Source: RPQJ01 sp031404015 (GTDB lineage Bacteria; Pseudomonadota; Gammaproteobacteria; Steroidobacterales; Steroidobacteraceae). Taken from it: DNA of 19,039 nucleotides. The translations under genes and the position numbers were made by a program. The notes under the pieces were generated by a model, which worked only from the letters and a program-made list of their open reading frames with translations, was not told the origin of the DNA and searched no databases. This document shows positions 1 to 8,757 of the stretch, piece after piece (the stretch's first letter is position 1; every line of letters starts with the position of its first letter). The stretch lies in the NCBI GenBank assembly GCA_031404015.1, contig JANNGT010000022.1, positions 1 to 19,039 of the forward strand, given 5' to 3'.

Positions 1-273
1 GCTCGCACCGATCAACTCACGATCGCCGAACCGCACGGAGCCGCTGGCGCTCCCATTAGCGGCCAGCAGGCCGAGGCACGCCAGCAGCAGTTGCGATTTG
101 CCGGAGCCCGATTCACCGACGACGGCGAGGCACTCGCCCGCCCGCAGATCCAGCGCCACGCCCGACACCGCCCGCACCGCACCGTGCGGCGTGGCAAACG
201 CCACCTCTAGGTCGCGCACCTGCAGCAGCGGTGCAGCGTCCCGCGACCCGTGTTGCGATGAGCGCAATGTCAC
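1..273 (-). CDS. oppD: Oligopeptide/nickel-type ABC transporter ATP-binding protein, N-terminal part (cut by window edge)
   Basis: Cytoplasmic ATPase subunit of a peptide/nickel-family ABC importer, expected to power the OppB-OppC channel. Only the first 91 codons are in the window and the gene runs off the left end. The start is a GTG at 273 overlapping the oppC stop as GTGA. The reading frame stays open to base 1 and shows an ABC N-terminus: 'LLQVRDLEVAF' near residues 16-26 and a Walker A motif GESGSGKS at residues 53-60. The Gln after the Walker A serine (GKSQ) is common in the OppD/DppD family. The Q-loop, signature and Walker B lie outside the window. Family is secure from the Walker A motif plus position after oppB and oppC; the substrate cannot be told. 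DppD or a GsiA-like fusion remain possible. Confidence 0.88.
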   Translation of the reverse strand, partial: MTLRSSQHGSRDAAPLLQVRDLEVAFATPHGAVRAVSGVALDLRAGECLAVVGESGSGKSQLLLACLGLLAANGSASGSVRFGDRELIGAS

Positions 274-1154
274 GTGCGCTGCCTCGGATCCAACGCGTCG
301 CGCAGGCCGTCGCCGAGGAAATTAAGGCACAGCAGGACCGTGGCCAGCACAGCCGAAGGCACCAGCAGCAACCACGGCGAGCTTTCCATCTCGAGCGCGC
401 CTTCTGCCACCAGCCGCCCCAGGCTGGTGAGCGGCTCCTGCACGCCGAGGCCGAGGAAGCTCAGGAAGCTCTCGAACAGGATGACCTGCGGCACGGTGAG
501 GGTTGCATAGACGATCACGGTGCCGAGCACGTTCGGCACGATGTGCCGCGCGATGATCGTCGCCGGCGGCAGGCCGAGCGCGATCGCGGCCTCGACGAAT
601 TCGCGTTGTCGCAGCGCCAGCGCCTGCCCGCGCACGATGCGCGCCATCGTGAGCCAGCCCACCGCGCCGATCGCGAGGAAGATCAGTACCAGGCTGCGGC
701 CGAACACCACGGTCAGGATGATCACGAAGAACATGTACGGCAGCGCATAGAGCACGTCGACGAAGCGCATCATCCAGTCGTCGACGCGACCGCCCAGGTA
801 ACCGGCCGTGGCGCCCCACGCCACGCCGATCACCACGCTCACGAGCGTTGCGAGCAGGGCGACCAGCAGCGACATGCGCGTGCCGATCCAGACGCGCACG
901 AAGAGGTCGCGGCCGTTCGCATCGGTGCCGAACCAGTGCCCGTTGCTCAGCGACGGCGATGTGGCGAGCGTCGCCTGCGACCAGTCGACCTGCTCCACCG
1001 TGTACTGGCTGAGCCACGGCCCCACGATAGCGAATGCGATCACGAGCAATAACAGTGATGCGGCCACGACCGCAGCGTGGCTCCGGCGCAGCCGCTGCCA
1101 CGCATCGCTCCACAATCCCTGCACCGGTGCGGGTGCGAGCACGGCCTCAGCCAT
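270..1154 (-). CDS. oppC: ABC transporter permease, OppC/DppC family
   Basis: Inner-membrane permease, second channel subunit of a peptide/nickel-type importer. At 294 residues it has the usual OppC length. An N-terminal transmembrane helix (about residues 28-50) is followed by the family's periplasmic stretch with 'GTDANGRDLFVR' (compare the GTD..GRD motif of OppC/DppC). Then come about five membrane helices and an EAA loop, here 'EAAIALGLPPATIIARHIVPN', which contacts the ATPase. The C-terminus 'GDGLRDALDPR' is a family hallmark. The start overlaps the oppB end by 8 bp and the stop overlaps the oppD GTG, so the genes are probably translationally coupled. No substrate-binding protein gene is seen in the window, so the cargo (peptide, nickel, other) is open. 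Confidence 0.93.
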   Translation of the reverse strand: MAEAVLAPAPVQGLWSDAWQRLRRSHAAVVAASLLLLVIAFAIVGPWLSQYTVEQVDWSQATLATSPSLSNGHWFGTDANGRDLFVRVWIGTRMSLLVALLATLVSVVIGVAWGATAGYLGGRVDDWMMRFVDVLYALPYMFFVIILTVVFGRSLVLIFLAIGAVGWLTMARIVRGQALALRQREFVEAAIALGLPPATIIARHIVPNVLGTVIVYATLTVPQVILFESFLSFLGLGVQEPLTSLGRLVAEGALEMESSPWLLLVPSAVLATVLLCLNFLGDGLRDALDPRQRT

Positions 1155-2070
1155 GACGGATCCGCGGATCGAGCCAGCCGTACAGGAGATCGACGGCGAG
1201 GTTGAGCAGCAGGATCAAGCCGGCGTAGAAAATAACCATGCCCATGACCAGCGTGTAGTCACGATTGATCGCGCCCTGCACGAAGTAGCGCCCGACGCCG
1301 GGCAAGCCGAACACCTGCTCCACCACCAGCGAGCCCGTCAACAGCGCCGCCGCAGCCGGCCCGAGAAAGCTCACGACCGGCAGCAGCGTCGGCTTCAACG
1401 CATGCCGTCGCAGCAGCGCCCCGCGCCCGAGGCCCTTGGCCCGCGCAGCCCGCAGGTAGGGGGCCTGCAGCACCTCGAGCAGGCTGCCCCGCGTGAGCCG
1501 CGCGATGTAGGCCACGAAAGGCAGCGCCAGCGTGATCACCGGCAGTACCATGTGCCGCACACTGCCTGCCTCCCAACCTGCCACGGGCAGCCAGCCGAGC
1601 TTGACGCCGAAGACGAGCGCGAGCACCGGCGCGAGCACGAAACCGGGAATCGCGATGCCGGCCAGGGCCACCGTCATGACCGCATGATCGACCGGCCCGT
1701 CGTGCCGCAACGCCGCGGCGATGCCGAGCGGCACGCCCAGCAGCACTGCCACCAGCAGGCCGAGCACGCCGATGGTGAGCGTGACCGGCAAGCCGCGACC
1801 GATCAGCTCGGCCACGCTGTAGTCCTTGTACTTGAAGGAGGGACCGAGGTCGCCGCGGGCAAGCCCGCCCAGGTAGCGCCCGTACTGCACGAGCATCGGC
1901 TGGTCGAGGCCGTAGGCCGCCTGCAGGTTGGCCTCGATCTCAGGCGGTATGCGCTGTTCCTCGTCGAACGGCCCGCCGGGCGCGAGCCGCATCACGAAGA
2001 ACGCGGCCGTGATGATGACCAGCAACGTCGGGACGATGCCGAGCAGCCGGCCAAGCGCATAGCGGATCAT
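1147..2070 (-). CDS. oppB: ABC transporter permease, OppB/DppB family
   Basis: Inner-membrane permease, first channel subunit of the same importer. The 307-residue length is normal for OppB. It opens with the typical 'MIRYALGRLLGIVPTLLVI' first helix followed by 'RLAPGGPFDEE', the OppB/DppB N-terminal signature (R-x-x-P-G-x-P). The EAA loop is near 'YLRAARAKGLGRGALLRRHA', and the C-terminal part 'VEQVFGLPGVGRYFVQGAINRDY' matches the family closely. The ATG at 2070 overlaps the ligA stop as ATGA, so this transporter is read directly behind a DNA ligase gene; this arrangement is not functionally obvious. Specificity is unknown because the binding protein is missing from the window. Confidence 0.93.
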   Translation of the reverse strand: MIRYALGRLLGIVPTLLVIITAAFFVMRLAPGGPFDEEQRIPPEIEANLQAAYGLDQPMLVQYGRYLGGLARGDLGPSFKYKDYSVAELIGRGLPVTLTIGVLGLLVAVLLGVPLGIAAALRHDGPVDHAVMTVALAGIAIPGFVLAPVLALVFGVKLGWLPVAGWEAGSVRHMVLPVITLALPFVAYIARLTRGSLLEVLQAPYLRAARAKGLGRGALLRRHALKPTLLPVVSFLGPAAAALLTGSLVVEQVFGLPGVGRYFVQGAINRDYTLVMGMVIFYAGLILLLNLAVDLLYGWLDPRIRHG

Positions 2071-4100
2071 GTCGCGGCGCCGTTGGTGCCGAGCAGTTGC
2101 AGGAAGCCCGCTTCGTCCGCGATGCGCACGCCCAGGTCCTGGGCCTTCTTGAGTTTCGACCCGGCCTCCGCGCCCACCACCAGCAGCGTCGTCTTTTTCG
2201 ACACGGAATCCGTGACCGTGGCGCCGGCCGCGCGCGCGCGCTCCCGCGCTTCCTCGCGCGACATCGTCGCGAGCGTGCCCGTGATCACGACCACCTGCCC
2301 GGTCAGCGGGCCGCCTGTGACCGCTGCCGCCCGCTCAAGCGCGGGCCAACGCACGCCGGCGGCGCGCAACTGCTGCATCACGCTGCGATTGCGTTCCTCG
2401 TCGAAGAACTCGCGCACGTGCGCCGCCACCACGGGCCCGACGTCGCGCACCTGCTGGATCTCGTCGAAACTTGCAGCCTGCAGCGGCTCGAGGTCGCCGA
2501 AATGATCCGCCAGCGCGAGCGCCGTGGCCTCGCCGACGTCACGGATGCCGAGCGCGTAGAGAAACCGGGGCAGCGTGGTCTGCTTGCTGTGCTCGAGCGC
2601 CGCCACCAGGTTGGCCGCGGACTTAGGCCCCATGCGCTCGAGCGCGCCGATTTCCGCCGGCGTGAGCGTGTAGAGGTCGGCGGGCGTCGTGACGCGATTA
2701 CTCTCGACCAACTGTTCCACCAGGCGTTCACCCAGGCCGTCGATATCGAGCGCACGGCGCGACGCGAAGTGCCGCAGCGCGCCGAGACGCTGCGCCGCGC
2801 AGACGAGGCCGCCGGAGCACCGCGCCACGGCCTCGCCTGCGGTGCGGTCGACGTGCGACTGACAGACCGGACAGCGCGTCGGCAGCGTGACGATCTGCGC
2901 GTCTCCCGGCCGCAGTTCGGGGATCACGCGCACCACTTCGGGAATCACGTCGCCTGCGCGGCGGACGACCACGGTGTCGCCAATACGCACGTCCTTGCGC
3001 GCGACGTCGTCCATGTTGTGCAACGTGATGTTGCTGACCGTCACGCCACCCACGAACACCGGCACCACGTGCGCGACGGGCGTGAGCGCACCGGTGCGAC
3101 CGACATAGAACCTGACGTCGTGCACGACTGTGGTCGCTTCCTCCGCGGGGAACTTGTGGGCCATGGCCCAGCGCGGCGCCCGCGCCACGAAGCCGAGGTC
3201 GCGCTGCCAGTCGAGCCGATCGACCTTGTAGACCACGCCGTCGATGTCGTACGCCAGCTGAGTGCGGCGCGCACCGATCTCGAGGTAATAACCGAGGCAG
3301 CCCGCGACGCCCTCGACCGCGGCGATCTCGGGGCAGGTGCGCAAGCCGAAGTCACGCAGTGCCCGCAGGATCGCGCTGTGCCGCGCGGGCATCGTCCAGC
3401 CTTCGATCGCACCCACGCCGTAGAAGAACAGGTCGAGCGAGCGCTCTGCCGTAATCGCGGGATCGAGCTGGCGCAGGCTGCCTGCCGCCGCGTTGCGGGG
3501 ATTCGCGAACGTCTTCTCGCCGCGCGTAGCCTGGCGCGCGTTCAGCGCTGCGAAGGAACGGCGGGTCATGAAGACCTCGCCTCGCGCCTCAAGCACGGCC
3601 GGCAGGTGCTTCCCGCGCAGCTGGATCGGCACCGAGCGGATCGCCCGCACGTTGACGGTGACGTCCTCGCCCCGCGAGCCGTCGCCGCGCGTGGCGGCCT
3701 GCACGAGACGTCCGTGCTCGTATCGCAGAGTGATCGCGAGGCCGTCGATCTTGGGCTCGGCCGAATAAGCGATTTGCTCCACGTCGAGCCGCTCGCGCAC
3801 GCGCCGGTCGAAGTCGAGGATGTCCTGCTCGGTGAACGCATTGTCGAGCGAGAGCATCGGCACCGCGTGCACGACCTCGCGGAACTCGCGTGACGCCTGG
3901 CCGCCCACCCGCTGCGTGGGCGAATCTGGATCGGCAAGCTCGGGATGATCCGTCTCGAGCTGCTGCAGCTCGCGCATCAGCGCATCGAACTGTGCGTCCG
4001 GGACCTCCGGATCGTCGAGGACGTAGTACCGGTAGTTGTGGGTCTCGATCAGCTCGCGCAGCTCGCGGGTTCGTCTCGCCAATTCGCGGGACGTCGCCAT
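2067..4100 (-). CDS. ligA: NAD+-dependent DNA ligase LigA
   Basis: Seals nicks in duplex DNA during replication and repair, using NAD+ to form an enzyme-AMP intermediate. At 677 residues it is close to E. coli LigA (671). Visible domains are: domain Ia with 'HNYRYYVLDDPEVPD' (residues 21-35); the adenylation domain with the nucleophile Lys117 in KIDG (117-120); an OB fold; and a zinc finger with Cys410, Cys413, Cys428 and Cys434. Helix-hairpin-helix repeats lie at about 450-590 and a C-terminal BRCT domain at about 598-670. All key residues are present, so it should be active. It lies 9 bp after zipA, in the smc-zipA-ligA order common in gammaproteobacteria, and its stop overlaps the oppB start as ATGA. 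A clear Shine-Dalgarno sequence is not seen, consistent with coupling to zipA. Confidence 0.98.
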   Translation of the reverse strand: MATSRELARRTRELRELIETHNYRYYVLDDPEVPDAQFDALMRELQQLETDHPELADPDSPTQRVGGQASREFREVVHAVPMLSLDNAFTEQDILDFDRRVRERLDVEQIAYSAEPKIDGLAITLRYEHGRLVQAATRGDGSRGEDVTVNVRAIRSVPIQLRGKHLPAVLEARGEVFMTRRSFAALNARQATRGEKTFANPRNAAAGSLRQLDPAITAERSLDLFFYGVGAIEGWTMPARHSAILRALRDFGLRTCPEIAAVEGVAGCLGYYLEIGARRTQLAYDIDGVVYKVDRLDWQRDLGFVARAPRWAMAHKFPAEEATTVVHDVRFYVGRTGALTPVAHVVPVFVGGVTVSNITLHNMDDVARKDVRIGDTVVVRRAGDVIPEVVRVIPELRPGDAQIVTLPTRCPVCQSHVDRTAGEAVARCSGGLVCAAQRLGALRHFASRRALDIDGLGERLVEQLVESNRVTTPADLYTLTPAEIGALERMGPKSAANLVAALEHSKQTTLPRFLYALGIRDVGEATALALADHFGDLEPLQAASFDEIQQVRDVGPVVAAHVREFFDEERNRSVMQQLRAAGVRWPALERAAAVTGGPLTGQVVVITGTLATMSREEARERARAAGATVTDSVSKKTTLLVVGAEAGSKLKKAQDLGVRIADEAGFLQLLGTNGAAT

Positions 4101-4109
4101 GGCGCGGGC

Positions 4110-5039
4110 TCAGGCCTGACCGGCGCTGCGTTCGAACTCGAGCGCTTCCTCGCGCAGCTTGCCCACGCGCAATGCGGTGAGAGGCGCGCCGCGCTCGTCG
4201 GCCAGCGCGCCGTTCAGGTGCGTGGCCAGGGCCCGGGCGGTGAAGATCATGTCGTCGAAGGCATCGGCCGCCAGTACCGGACCCGGCAGCACTGCGAACA
4301 TAGCGACACCCGGGTATTGCGTCATCTCCATGGACTCGATCTCGAACGTGCCCGGCTCTTTCAGGCTGGCCACCGAAAAGATCGGGCGGCCGTCGTCATG
4401 CAGGTGATGGAAGATTTCGTAGCGACCGAATTCCAGGCCCTCGGCCCGCAGCGACTTGAGCAGCTCGGTGCCGTCGAAGCGCGCGGGCGCAAGCGCCGTG
4501 ACCCGGATCGCGATGATTTTCTGTGGCGCACGTCCTGTAGCGGCAGCCGGTTCGGGGGCAGCCGACGGCTCGGCCCGACGCGCCGGTGCGACGGGCTCTA
4601 CCTGCAAGGTGGGCTCCTGTCGCGCAAGTGACACGGACGGTTCGGTGCGGACCGACGACAGCGTGGGTTCGCGGCGTGCAAGCGCAGGCCGCTCCAGCAC
4701 AACTTCGTCGTCAAGGATGGCGGCGCGGCGCTGGGGCGGCGGCGCCTCCAGGCCAGCGTCGTCCAGGTCGATATCGGCGTCGAAGCTGTCCGTGCCGCCA
4801 AAGCTCGGCTCGATGCGACGGGCGTCGGCGCGCAGCACGGCGGGTTCGTCGGCCGCGTCTGCGTCCATGGCTTCTTCGAGCTGGGTTTCGAATCCCTGGG
4901 CCGCGCCCGTGAACACGGCGGGGCGGCGCGAGCCTTCGATATCCCCGCGGCCTTGCCAGCGGGAACGCATGCCCCAGAGGTACAGGGCGATGATGAGAAT
5001 CACGCCTGCAGCGAGCAGGATCCAACGCAGTTCGTTCAT
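4110..5039 (-). CDS. zipA: Cell division protein ZipA
   Basis: Bitopic inner-membrane protein that anchors and bundles FtsZ at the division site. The chosen 309-residue product starts at the ATG at 5039, giving 'MNELRWILLAAGVILIIAL', which aligns with the E. coli ZipA N-terminal membrane helix. An in-frame TTG at 5060 would add seven residues (MKEAAES) but is less likely: the purine-rich stretch at 5058-5051 (GAAGGAAG on the minus strand) can serve as ribosome binding site only for the ATG. After the helix comes a low-complexity Ala/Pro/Arg/Glu linker (to about residue 160). The C-terminal FtsZ-binding domain begins near 'APQKIIAIRVTA' and includes 'GRYEIFHHL' and 'FSVASLKEPGTFE', both typical of ZipA. 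It sits 24 bp after smc and 9 bp before ligA. Confidence 0.95.
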   Translation of the reverse strand: MNELRWILLAAGVILIIALYLWGMRSRWQGRGDIEGSRRPAVFTGAAQGFETQLEEAMDADAADEPAVLRADARRIEPSFGGTDSFDADIDLDDAGLEAPPPQRRAAILDDEVVLERPALARREPTLSSVRTEPSVSLARQEPTLQVEPVAPARRAEPSAAPEPAAATGRAPQKIIAIRVTALAPARFDGTELLKSLRAEGLEFGRYEIFHHLHDDGRPIFSVASLKEPGTFEIESMEMTQYPGVAMFAVLPGPVLAADAFDDMIFTARALATHLNGALADERGAPLTALRVGKLREEALEFERSAGQA

Positions 5040-5063
5040 CGATTCAGCAGCTTCCTTCAAGCG

Positions 5064-8000
5064 TCACATGGCCGCCATGCGCACCGCTTCGTCGACGTCG
5101 ACCGCGACGAGGCGCGAGCAGCCTGGTTCGTTCATGGTAACGCCGAGCAGCTGGTTGGCGAGTTCCATCGTCGTCTTGTTGTGCGTGACGAAGATGAACT
5201 GCACCTGGTCGGACATCTCGCGCACGATGTCGCAGAACCGGCCGACGTTGTTCTCGTCGAGCGGCGCGTCGACTTCGTCCAGCAGGCAGAACGGCGCCGG
5301 GTTGAGTTCGAAGATCGAGAACACCAGCGCAACGGCCGTGAGCGCCTTTTCGCCGCCCGACAGCATGTTGATGGAGCTGTTCCGCTTGCCCGGCGGGCGC
5401 GCCATGATCGCGACGCCCGCCTCGAGCACGTCATCGCCGACGAGTTCGAGATAGGCCTGGCCGCCGCCGAACAGGCGCGGGAACTTCTGGCTGAGACCGG
5501 CATTGACCCGGTCGAACGTGTCCTGGAAGCGCGACTTGGTCTCGCGGTCGATCTTGCGGATCGCGTCTTCGAGCGTGTTGAGCGCGTCGTTGAGGTCGGC
5601 GAACTGCCGGTCGAGGTATTCCTTGCGCTCGGTCTGTTCGGCAAATTCTTCGATCGCCGCCAGGTTGACCGCGCCCAGGCGTTCGATCTTCTCGCTGGTC
5701 TCGGTGAGGCGCTGCTCCCACACCGGCACGCTGGCGTCTTCGACCAGCGCGGCGATGACGTCCTGCAATTCCAACCGTGTCGCGACGAATTGTTCCATAT
5801 AGGTTTCGCGCCGGACCTTGAGCTCCTGCACGGTGAATCGCACGTTCTCGAGTGCCGAGCGCGCCTCCTCGACGGCCGACTCCGCCGTGACGCGGCGCTC
5901 GTCGAGAGCCCGCAGGTTGGCGTCAACTTCCTCCATCTTGTGTCGTGCCGCCGAAAACTCGGCTTCGACCGCGACGCGACGCTGCAGCGCTTGCTCGAGC
6001 GTGACCTTGAGCTGCGCCTCGCCCTGCTCCCCGTCCATGATCTGCACCGCGAGATCGTCGCGCCGCGCTTCGAACTGCGCCACCTGCGCGTCGAGGCGCT
6101 CCAGGCCCGACAGCAGCGACTGGTAGCTGGTCCGGCGCGACTCCACGCGGATCGCCGCTTCGTTCGCGGCGGTGCGCGCACCCTGTGCCAGCTCGCGCGT
6201 TTCGACCAGGCGCGCGCGCAGGCCTTCGCGTTCGGCTTCGAGCGCGACGCGACGGTCTTCCAGTTCGGCCATCGCATTGATTGCTTCTTCGAGGCGCCCG
6301 CGCGCCGCGCGGCTGCCCGCGTTGGCCGCTTCGAGCGCGCCTTCGACTTCGGTCATCTCGAAAGCCAGCTGCTGCATGCGCTGGCTGCGCTGGTCGGCGC
6401 GTGCACGCAGGCTGTCGATCTGTGAGCGCAGGCTCATGTGGCTGGAGCCGCTGCGCGAGACGACCGCCTGGTGGCTGGCGAGCCGGTCTTCGAGATCGCG
6501 TACGCGGCTGCGCAACGCTTCGAGATCGGTTTCCGCTGCGCGATGCCGCGACTGCTGCACTTCGAGCGAGGATCGCTCCGCCCGCAAGCGTTCCTCGCGT
6601 TCGATGACGCCTTCATGGGCATCCTTGTCGCGGCTGACGCGCAGCCAGTCCGGGCCGATCCAGATGCCCTCGCGCGTGATGACTGACTGACCTGCGCGCA
6701 GGCGAGGACGCAGGTTCAGTGCTTCACCCAGCGTGTCGGTGGCCACGATGCCTTCGAACAACGCATCGAGCCCCGCGGAGCCGCGCACGCGCGAACGCAA
6801 CGTATCCTGACCGTGGCCCGAAGTCGTGGGGCCCTGAGCGCCTGCGAAAAATGTCACGGTGCCCGCGGTGAGGCTTTCGAGGGTGCCCGCGACGTCTTCG
6901 AGCGAATCGACGCAGACAGCTTCCAGGTAACCGCCGAGCACGGTTTCGACGGCGCGGTCCCAGCCCTTGTCAACCGTGAGCTGCTGCGCAAGGCGCGGGC
7001 TGCGCTCGAGACCACGCGACTTGAGCCAGTCGACCACCTTGCCCTGTCCCTGTCCGAGTGCCGCACGCTGCAATGCTTCGAGCGAGACGATGCGGCCTTC
7101 GACATCCTGCGATTCGCGTCGGGCCGCCTGTGCTGCAGCCGCAAGTTCGCGCTCGCGGCCGCGTTCGGCCTGCAGTGTCGCGACGAGTTCGTCCAACTGG
7201 CGGCGCGCGGCTTCGTGCTGTTCGCGCGCTTCGACTTCCTGGGCGCCGAGGCCGGCGAGCGTGGCCGCCACGTCGGCTGCGGAAAGCGTGCCGTGCTCCT
7301 GCGTCGCGCGGTCGCGCTGGTGCAACAGTCCACGCAGCTGGTTTTCCATGACCTCGAGGCGCGCGCGTTCGGCGCCCGCGGCAGACGAGGCCTGCCGCAG
7401 TGATTGATTGAACTGTTCCCAGTTCTCCTGCCAACCCGACATCGCGGCCTCGGCGGCGGCGAGTTCGGTCGCTGTCGCTGCTTCCGTGGCGCGGGCCTGT
7501 TCCAGGCCCGGTCCCATCTCGGCGAGCGCCGATTCGAGCTCGGTCGCAAGCTGGCGGTCACGCACGCGATGCAGGTCCGCGTCCTGCACGCCCTGCGCGA
7601 TCTGGTCGAGTTCCTGCTTCTGCCGCGCACGGATCTCGCGCGCGTGGTCGATCGCCTGCTCCGTGCGCGAGATGTCTGCGCCGACCTGGAAGTAGCGGCC
7701 CTGCACCTCGGAGAGCACCGCCGCCTGGCCGTCGTGCTCCTGCCGGGTGCGTTCGATCGCGGCTTCGATCGAGCGCTGATCCGCCACGGCGGACTGCAGG
7801 GCGAGATCGCGCTCGTTGAGGATGGCCTGGCGCGCGCTCGACTCGGTCTCGACTTCACGCAACTTGAGCGCCAGCAGTTCAGCGTGTGCCTGGCGTTCTT
7901 CCTGCTTCAATGCCTGGTAACGGCGCGCCGTGGCGGCCTGGCGCTGCAGGTGGCGCAACTGCTTCTCTATTTCGTCTCGCAGGTCATTGAGACGCGACAG

Positions 8001-8573
8001 GTTCTCGCGCGTGCCGGCGATGCGGCTTTCGGTCTCCTTGCGCCGTTCCTTGTAGCGGGAAATGCCCGCGGCCTCTTCCAGGAAGGCGCGCATGTCGTCG
8101 GCCTTGGCCTCGATCACGCGCGAGATCATGTTCTGCTCGATGATCGCGTAGCTGCGCGAGCCTAGACCTGTTCCAAGAAAAAGCTGGGTGATATCCTTGC
8201 GGCGGCAGCGCACGCCGTTCAGGAAATAAGACGACTGGCCATCTCGCGCGACGAGGCGCTTCAGCGAAACTTCCGAGTAATTTGCGTACTCGCCGCCGAG
8301 CTTGCCGTCGGAATTGTCGAAAACCAGCTCGACCGAGGCCGTGCCGACAGGTTTGCGTGTGCCCGAGCCGTTGAAGATCACATCCGCCATCGAGTCGCCG
8401 CGCAGGTGCTTGGCCGAGATCTCTCCCATCACCCACCGCACCGCGTCGATGATGTTGGACTTGCCACAGCCGTTCGGCCCCACCACGCCGACCAGGTTCG
8501 TCGGGAAACCGACCGAGGTCGGGTCCACGAACGACTTGAAACCGGCCAGCTTGATCTTGCTCAGACGCATCAT
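5064..8573 (-). CDS. smc: Chromosome segregation protein SMC
   Basis: Large coiled-coil ATPase of the condensin type that compacts and helps segregate the chromosome, normally with ScpA and ScpB. It has 1169 residues, the usual SMC length. The N-terminal head has 'LAGFKSFVDPT' and Walker A GPNGCGKS (residues 32-39). Two long Arg/Glu/Gln-rich coiled coils flank a hinge at about residues 500-650. The C-terminal head has the ABC signature LSGGEKAL (1071-1078) and Walker B 'FCLLDEVDAP' with Asp1099 and Glu1100. Both ATPase halves look intact. Two adjacent ATGs open the frame; the second (8570) gives the family-like 'MRLSKIKLAGF' start and is equally likely. It is the first gene of the smc-zipA-ligA-opp run and diverges from dksA. 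This is the SMC/ScpAB system, not MukB. Confidence 0.97.
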   Translation of the reverse strand: MMRLSKIKLAGFKSFVDPTSVGFPTNLVGVVGPNGCGKSNIIDAVRWVMGEISAKHLRGDSMADVIFNGSGTRKPVGTASVELVFDNSDGKLGGEYANYSEVSLKRLVARDGQSSYFLNGVRCRRKDITQLFLGTGLGSRSYAIIEQNMISRVIEAKADDMRAFLEEAAGISRYKERRKETESRIAGTRENLSRLNDLRDEIEKQLRHLQRQAATARRYQALKQEERQAHAELLALKLREVETESSARQAILNERDLALQSAVADQRSIEAAIERTRQEHDGQAAVLSEVQGRYFQVGADISRTEQAIDHAREIRARQKQELDQIAQGVQDADLHRVRDRQLATELESALAEMGPGLEQARATEAATATELAAAEAAMSGWQENWEQFNQSLRQASSAAGAERARLEVMENQLRGLLHQRDRATQEHGTLSAADVAATLAGLGAQEVEAREQHEAARRQLDELVATLQAERGRERELAAAAQAARRESQDVEGRIVSLEALQRAALGQGQGKVVDWLKSRGLERSPRLAQQLTVDKGWDRAVETVLGGYLEAVCVDSLEDVAGTLESLTAGTVTFFAGAQGPTTSGHGQDTLRSRVRGSAGLDALFEGIVATDTLGEALNLRPRLRAGQSVITREGIWIGPDWLRVSRDKDAHEGVIEREERLRAERSSLEVQQSRHRAAETDLEALRSRVRDLEDRLASHQAVVSRSGSSHMSLRSQIDSLRARADQRSQRMQQLAFEMTEVEGALEAANAGSRAARGRLEEAINAMAELEDRRVALEAEREGLRARLVETRELAQGARTAANEAAIRVESRRTSYQSLLSGLERLDAQVAQFEARRDDLAVQIMDGEQGEAQLKVTLEQALQRRVAVEAEFSAARHKMEEVDANLRALDERRVTAESAVEEARSALENVRFTVQELKVRRETYMEQFVATRLELQDVIAALVEDASVPVWEQRLTETSEKIERLGAVNLAAIEEFAEQTERKEYLDRQFADLNDALNTLEDAIRKIDRETKSRFQDTFDRVNAGLSQKFPRLFGGGQAYLELVGDDVLEAGVAIMARPPGKRNSSINMLSGGEKALTAVALVFSIFELNPAPFCLLDEVDAPLDENNVGRFCDIVREMSDQVQFIFVTHNKTTMELANQLLGVTMNEPGCSRLVAVDVDEAVRMAAM

Positions 8574-8609
8574 TCACCCGGAAACAGACGGAGGCGTGGC
8601 GAAACGCGA

Positions 8610-8615
8610 ATTCTA
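8610..8615 (-). promoter_or_regulatory. Possible -10 element for smc
   Basis: On the minus strand TAGAAT lies about 37 bases before the smc ATG and is followed directly by TTCGCG. The best -35 with 17-bp spacing matches the consensus in only three of six bases (CTGTGA), so the call rests on the -10 box and position alone. Confidence 0.35.
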
Positions 8616-8696
8616 GAAGAATCGGACTCGGCTCACAGCATTTCCGGCCCCGGGGTCAAGCCCTGTCAGTGCAGCGGACGACCTGTTTTTTACGGG

Positions 8697-8724
8697 TGGA
8701 CGCCTGCTGTTCCGCCTGTATAAT
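8697..8724 (+). promoter_or_regulatory. Probable sigma-70 promoter of dksA
   Basis: A perfect -10 hexamer TATAAT at 8719-8724 is preceded, with 16-bp spacing, by TGGACG at 8697-8702 (four of six to the -35 consensus). The -10 is followed by a GC-only stretch (CGCGCG). The predicted transcript start near 8731 leaves a leader of roughly 27 nt before the dksA ATG. GC-rich discriminators are often associated with negative control by ppGpp/DksA, so autoregulation is possible but not shown. Confidence 0.65.
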
Positions 8725-8744
8725 CGCGCGCCTCCAACCGGAGT

Positions 8745-8750
8745 GGGGAG
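8745..8750 (+). promoter_or_regulatory. dksA ribosome binding site
   Basis: GGGGAG ends 7 nt before the ATG at 8758. It overlaps the upstream in-frame GTG (8743), which therefore cannot be the start. This fixes the dksA start at 8758. Confidence 0.75.
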
Positions 8751-8757
8751 TTCGTCG

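Noticed and set aside
808..2505. Plus-strand open frame of 565 codons opposite oppC, oppB and ligA
   Set aside because: Crosses three real genes on the other strand and has shadow-like composition with no recognisable domain.
2097..3893. Long plus-strand open frame (598 codons) opposite ligA
   Set aside because: It is fully antisense to the well-conserved ligA, rich in Arg/His/Asp/Ala as expected for a GC-rich shadow frame, and shows no family motif.
5040..5060. TTG start of zipA at 5060
   Set aside because: It would use up the purine-rich ribosome binding site as coding sequence, and the ATG at 5039 gives the family-typical N-terminal helix.
4953..6425. Plus-strand open frame of 490 codons opposite zipA and smc
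   Set aside because: Antisense to the SMC coiled coil; composition mirrors the smc codons and there is no independent ribosome binding site or motif.
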